Shown: positions 60,831 to 64,000 of the stretch, one piece after another
How the letters are laid out: each line of letters opens with the position of its first letter
Position numbering within the stretch: the first letter of the stretch is position 1
DNA from: Streptomyces prunicolor NBRC 13075
Lineage (GTDB): Bacteria > Actinomycetota > Actinomycetes > Streptomycetales > Streptomycetaceae
Length of the DNA stretch: 64,000 nucleotides
Direction of reading: 5' to 3'
Assembly (NCBI RefSeq): GCF_000367365.1
Contig: NZ_BARF01000077.1
Location: forward strand, 1-64,000
Notes under the pieces: generated by a model
What the model saw: the letters and a program-made list of their open reading frames with translations, nothing else
Told to the model about the DNA's origin: nothing
Database searches by the model: none
Program-made: the position numbers and the translations under genes

Positions 60831-62149
60831 CGGTCGACGCCTCCCATCACGGGGTCGATGGACGCGACGGCGACGATGACGTCGGCGACCTGGCCGCCCT
60901 CGCACATCGCCGCCATGGCCTGAAGGTTGGTGAAGGACGGGTCCCTGAAGTGGACCCGGTAGGGGCGGGTGCCTCCGTCGGACACGGCGTGCACCCCGAG
61001 TTCGCCCTTGGGCGACTCGACCGCCGCGTACGCCTGTCCCGGCGGGACGCGGAAGCCTTCGGTCACCAGCTTGAAGTGGTGGATCAGGGCCTCCATGGAG
61101 GTGCCCATGATCTGCTTGATGTGGTCGAGCGAGTTGCCCAACCCATCGGGCCCGAGGGCGAGTTGGGCGGGCCAGGCGATCTTCTTGTCGGCGACCATGA
61201 CCGGGCCGGGCTGCAGCCGGTCCAGGCACTGCTCGACGATCCTGAGCGACTGGCGCATCTCCTCCAGGCGGATGAGGAAGCGGCCGTAGGAGTCGCAGGT
61301 GTCGGCGGTCGGGATGTCGAAGTCGTACGTCTCGTAGTCGCAGTACGGCTGCGCCTTGCGCAGGTCGTGCGGGAGGCCGGTGGAGCGCAGGATCGGGCCG
61401 GTGGCGCCGAGGGCCATGCAGCCGGCCAGGTCGAGGTAACCGACGTCCTGCATACGGGCCTTGAAGATGGGGTTCCCGGTGGCGAGCTTGTCGTACTCGG
61501 GGAGGTTCTTCTTCATCTTCTTGACGAACTCGCGGATGTGGTCCACCGCGCCGGGCGGCAGGTCCTGGGCGAGTCCGCCGGGGCGGATGTACGCGTGGTT
61601 CATCCGCAGGCCCGTGATGAGCTCGTAGATGTCGAGAATCATTTCACGATCGCGGAATCCGTAGATCATGATCGTGGTGGCGCCGAGTTCCATACCGCCG
61701 GTGGCGATGCACACCAGGTGGGAGGAGAGCCGGTTCAGCTCCATCAGGAGCACCCGGATGATCTTCGCCCGCTCGGTGATCTGGTCCTCTACGCCGAGGA
61801 GTTTCTCGACGGCGAGACAGTATGCCGTCTCGTTGAAGAAGGACGTCAGATAGTCCATGCGCGTCACGAACGTGGTGCCCTGCGTCCACGTGCGGTATTC
61901 GAGGTTCTTCTCGATACCGGTGTGGAGGTAGCCGATGCCGCAGCGGGCCTCGGTGACCGTCTCGCCGTCGATCTCCAGGATCAGCCGGAGCACACCGTGC
62001 GTGGAGGGGTGCTGGGGCCCCATGTTGACGACGATGCGCTCGTCGTCGGCCTTGGCTGCGGACTGGACGACCTCGTCCCAGTCGCCACCGGTGACCGTAT
62101 ATACGGTGCCCTCGGTGGTTTCCCGAGCGGATGCTGACTGCGTGCTCAC
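60827..62149 (-). CDS. nuoD: NADH-quinone oxidoreductase subunit D
   Basis: 440-aa 49-kDa-type subunit related to NiFe hydrogenase large chains. It forms the quinone head-group site: NMGPQHPSTHGVLRL (site His) and SYGRFLIRLEEM. It ends DPVMGGVDR, the conserved C-terminus. GTG start overlaps nuoC by 4 bases. The quinone in this organism is expected to be menaquinone. Confidence 0.96.
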   Translation of the reverse strand: MSTQSASARETTEGTVYTVTGGDWDEVVQSAAKADDERIVVNMGPQHPSTHGVLRLILEIDGETVTEARCGIGYLHTGIEKNLEYRTWTQGTTFVTRMDYLTSFFNETAYCLAVEKLLGVEDQITERAKIIRVLLMELNRLSSHLVCIATGGMELGATTIMIYGFRDREMILDIYELITGLRMNHAYIRPGGLAQDLPPGAVDHIREFVKKMKKNLPEYDKLATGNPIFKARMQDVGYLDLAGCMALGATGPILRSTGLPHDLRKAQPYCDYETYDFDIPTADTCDSYGRFLIRLEEMRQSLRIVEQCLDRLQPGPVMVADKKIAWPAQLALGPDGLGNSLDHIKQIMGTSMEALIHHFKLVTEGFRVPPGQAYAAVESPKGELGVHAVSDGGTRPYRVHFRDPSFTNLQAMAAMCEGGQVADVIVAVASIDPVMGGVDR

Positions 62150-62889
62150 GAGTACGACCTCCGCTGGTCCGGAGCCGGGATCTGGGCGCCCTTGTACTCG
62201 ACGGCGATGCCGCCGAGGGGGTAGTCCTTGCGCTGCGGGTGGCCCTGCCAGTCGTCCGGCATCATGATCCGCGTCAGAGCCGGGTGACCGTCGAAGATGA
62301 TCCCGAAGAAGTCGTAGGTCTCGCGCTCGTGCCAGTCGTTGGTCGGATAGACCGGGACCAGGGACGGGATGTGCGGATCGCTGTCCGGGGCGCTGACTTC
62401 GAGGCGGATCAGCCGGTTGTGGGTGATCGAGCGCAGGTGGTAGACGGCGTGCAGCTCGCGGCCCTTGTCGTGCAGGTAGTGCACCGCGCTGACGCCGGTG
62501 CAGAGTTCGAAGCGCAGGGCCGGGTCGTCGCGCAGGGTCTGGGCGACGCGGAGCAGGTGCTCGCGTTCGATGTGGAAGGTGAGTTCACCGCGGTCGACGA
62601 CCGTCTTCTCGATCGCGTTGCCGGGCACCAGGCCCTGTTCCTCCAGGGCGCCCTCCAACTCGTCGGCGACCTCGTCGAACCAACCGCCGTAGGGCCGGCT
62701 CGCCTCGCCCGGCAGGCGGACCGAGCGGACCAGGCCGCCGTAACCGGAGGTGTCGCCACCGTTGTTGGCACCGAACATGCCGCGCTGGACGCGGATCTCC
62801 TCACCTCCGTCGCCGCGCTGGCCGGGGAGGTTGGAGGCGCTCAGGTCCTTCTCCGGGTTGGCTCCGTTGGTGCCGTTCGCGTCACTCAC
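62146..62889 (-). CDS. nuoC: NADH-quinone oxidoreductase subunit C
   Basis: 247-aa 30-kDa-type subunit. The core has [21 protein letters not shown] and ILMPDDW-like [19 protein letters not shown]. The N-terminal about 40 residues are a variable Gly/Asn-rich extension. GTG start overlaps nuoB by 4 bases. It stabilises the NuoB/NuoD junction. Separate from nuoD, unlike the E. coli fusion. Confidence 0.96.
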
Positions 62890-63440
62890 CGCAGCAGGCC
62901 CTTCATCTCGATGGTGGGCAGTGCCTTGAGCGCCGCCTCCTCCGCCTCACGGGCCGCCTCCTCGGCGTTCACACCGAGCTTGGAGGACTGGATCTTCTGG
63001 TGGAGCTTGAGGATCGCGTCGATCAGCATCTCGGGCCGTGGCGGGCAGCCCGGGAGGTAGATGTCGACCGGGACGATGTGGTCGACGCCCTGCACGATCG
63101 CGTAGTTGTTGAACATGCCGCCCGACGAGGCGCAGACCCCCATGGAGATCACCCACTTGGGGTTCGGCATCTGGTCATAGACCTGCCTGAGGACCGGCGC
63201 CATCTTCTGACTCACCCGGCCCGCGACGATCATCAGGTCCGCCTGGCGCGGAGATCCGCGGAAGACCTCCATGCCGAAGCGCGCCAGGTCGTACCGTCCG
63301 GCGCCGGTCGTCATCATCTCGATGGCGCAGCAGGCGAGTCCGAACGTGGCCGGGAAGACGGACGCCTTGCGTACCCAGCCCGCGGCCTGCTCGACGGTGG
63401 TCAGCAGGAAACCGCTCGGCAGCTTTTCTTCGAGTCCCAT
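62886..63440 (-). CDS. nuoB: NADH-quinone oxidoreductase subunit B
   Basis: 184-aa subunit holding terminal cluster N2. The tandem cysteines are in [11 protein letters not shown], with others in [11 protein letters not shown] and [11 protein letters not shown]. It contacts quinone together with NuoD. The charged C-terminal tail ([16 protein letters not shown]) is an extension. ATG at 63440, 14 bases after nuoA. Confidence 0.96.
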
Positions 63441-63454
63441 GAGTTAAAGGCCCC

Positions 63455-63814
63455 TCAGTCCCATTCCAGGCCGCCGCGCCGCCATACGTACGCGTACGCG
63501 ACGAAGACGGTGAGCACGAAGAGCAGCATCTCCACGAGCCCGAAAACACCCAGGGCGTCGAAGGTGACGGCCCAGGGGTAGAGGAAGACGATCTCGATGT
63601 CGAAGACGATAAAGAGCATCGCCGTCAGGTAGTACTTGATGGGGAAGCGCCCGCCGCCGGCCGGCGTGGGGGTCGGCTCGATGCCGCACTCGTACGCTTC
63701 GAGCTTGGCCCGGTTGTACCGCTTCGGACCGATCAGCGTGGCCATGACCACGGAGAAGATCGCAAAGCCTGCCCCGAGGGCTCCCAGTACGAGGATGGGC
63801 GCATACGCGTTCAC
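63455..63814 (-). CDS. nuoA: NADH-quinone oxidoreductase subunit A
   Basis: 119-aa three-span membrane subunit, first gene of the operon. The conserved loop KLEAYECGIEP precedes the second span and FDIEIVFLYPWA is the acidic signature. GTG start at 63814 with GAGAGGAG upstream. The second span and loop cover the quinone channel entry. Expression is probably controlled through the upstream ROP-like site. Confidence 0.96.
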   Translation of the reverse strand: MNAYAPILVLGALGAGFAIFSVVMATLIGPKRYNRAKLEAYECGIEPTPTPAGGGRFPIKYYLTAMLFIVFDIEIVFLYPWAVTFDALGVFGLVEMLLFVLTVFVAYAYVWRRGGLEWD

Positions 63815-63921
63815 CGCTCCTCGCTCCTCTCAGTCGGCACTGACTGCTGGCGATGGCATCGGGTCCGCTTCCGGCTCACGCGCCGCTCAATCCCCGTTCG
63901 TCCCAACGAAGATCGAGAACA

Positions 63922-63937
63922 TGTGAAGCAGGTCACA
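63922..63937. promoter_or_regulatory. Rex operator (ROP)-like site upstream of nuoA
   Basis: Read on the minus strand: TGTGACCTGCTTCACA. It matches the Streptomyces Rex operator TGTGAACNNNTTCACA at all but one defined position, and has TGTGA/TCACA symmetry. It lies 108 bases before the nuoA start. Rex represses respiratory genes when NADH/NAD+ is low. A Crp-type site (TGTGA-N6-TCACA) is the alternative reading. A TAAGAT (63959-63954, minus strand) just upstream could be the -10, placing the operator over the early transcript. The rest of 63815-64000 shows nothing clear. Confidence 0.7.
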
Positions 63938-64000
63938 AGCCCAACTGCCTCGCATCTTATGCCCGGCGCTCTGTGATCTGCGACACGGGGTATTACACAA

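Overview
The window is a high-GC actinobacterial chromosome segment, almost certainly Streptomyces. The support is GTG starts, GTGA/ATGA stop-start overlaps, Streptomyces-type intergenic hairpin repeats, Scr1/DUF397 cassettes, a lectin-tailed Ser/Thr kinase and a sugar ABC importer without its own ATPase. The species cannot be named from this.

Layout. 0-5 kb: the end of a NarL-type sensor kinase, its response regulator, and korAB (2-oxoglutarate:ferredoxin oxidoreductase). 5-12 kb: a small unknown protein, an HxlR regulator divergent from an NmrA/QOR2-like reductase, RarD, a VOC-fold protein, a divergent pair of unknown proteins (a TPR protein and a P-loop-like protein), and a flavin reductase-type protein. 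11.6-16 kb: a LolA-like exported protein followed by an ABC exporter whose permease is frameshifted, then a long-chain polyprenyl diphosphate synthase. 16-21.6 kb: a POT-family peptide transporter, a CocE-type hydrolase, a c-di-AMP (ydaO) riboswitch in front of a secreted lytic-transglycosylase-like protein, and a HAD phosphatase.

21.7-29.5 kb is a galactan/galacto-oligosaccharide locus. A LacI regulator and a three-gene ABC importer lie on the minus strand, divergent from GH42 beta-galactosidase and GH53 endo-galactanase. Two matching operator-like palindromes sit between the divergent promoters. 29.5-34.5 kb is a signalling cluster: a frameshifted Scr1-type HTH regulator coupled to two DUF397 genes, a lectin-domain kinase, an MmyB-type regulator one base behind it, and an unknown protein. 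34.6-39.6 kb holds an unusual family III CoA-transferase coupled to an esterase that runs in frame into an AsnC-type regulator, then a nucleotidyltransferase/FGE-like pair. 39.6-47.8 kb carries an FAD oxidoreductase, an ATP-grasp ligase, fumarylacetoacetase, an M56 peptidase, a RecQ helicase and a small secreted protein.

47.9-63.8 kb is the complete nuoABCDEFGHIJKLMN operon on the minus strand. It is densely packed with overlapping genes and has a near-consensus Rex (ROP) site upstream of nuoA. KorAB (reduced ferredoxin), the polyprenyl synthase (probable menaquinone tail) and Nuo (NADH:menaquinone oxidoreductase) give the window an energy-metabolism theme, interrupted by accessory catabolic and signalling genes. 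I see no tRNA, rRNA, CRISPR array, transposase, integrase or prophage gene.
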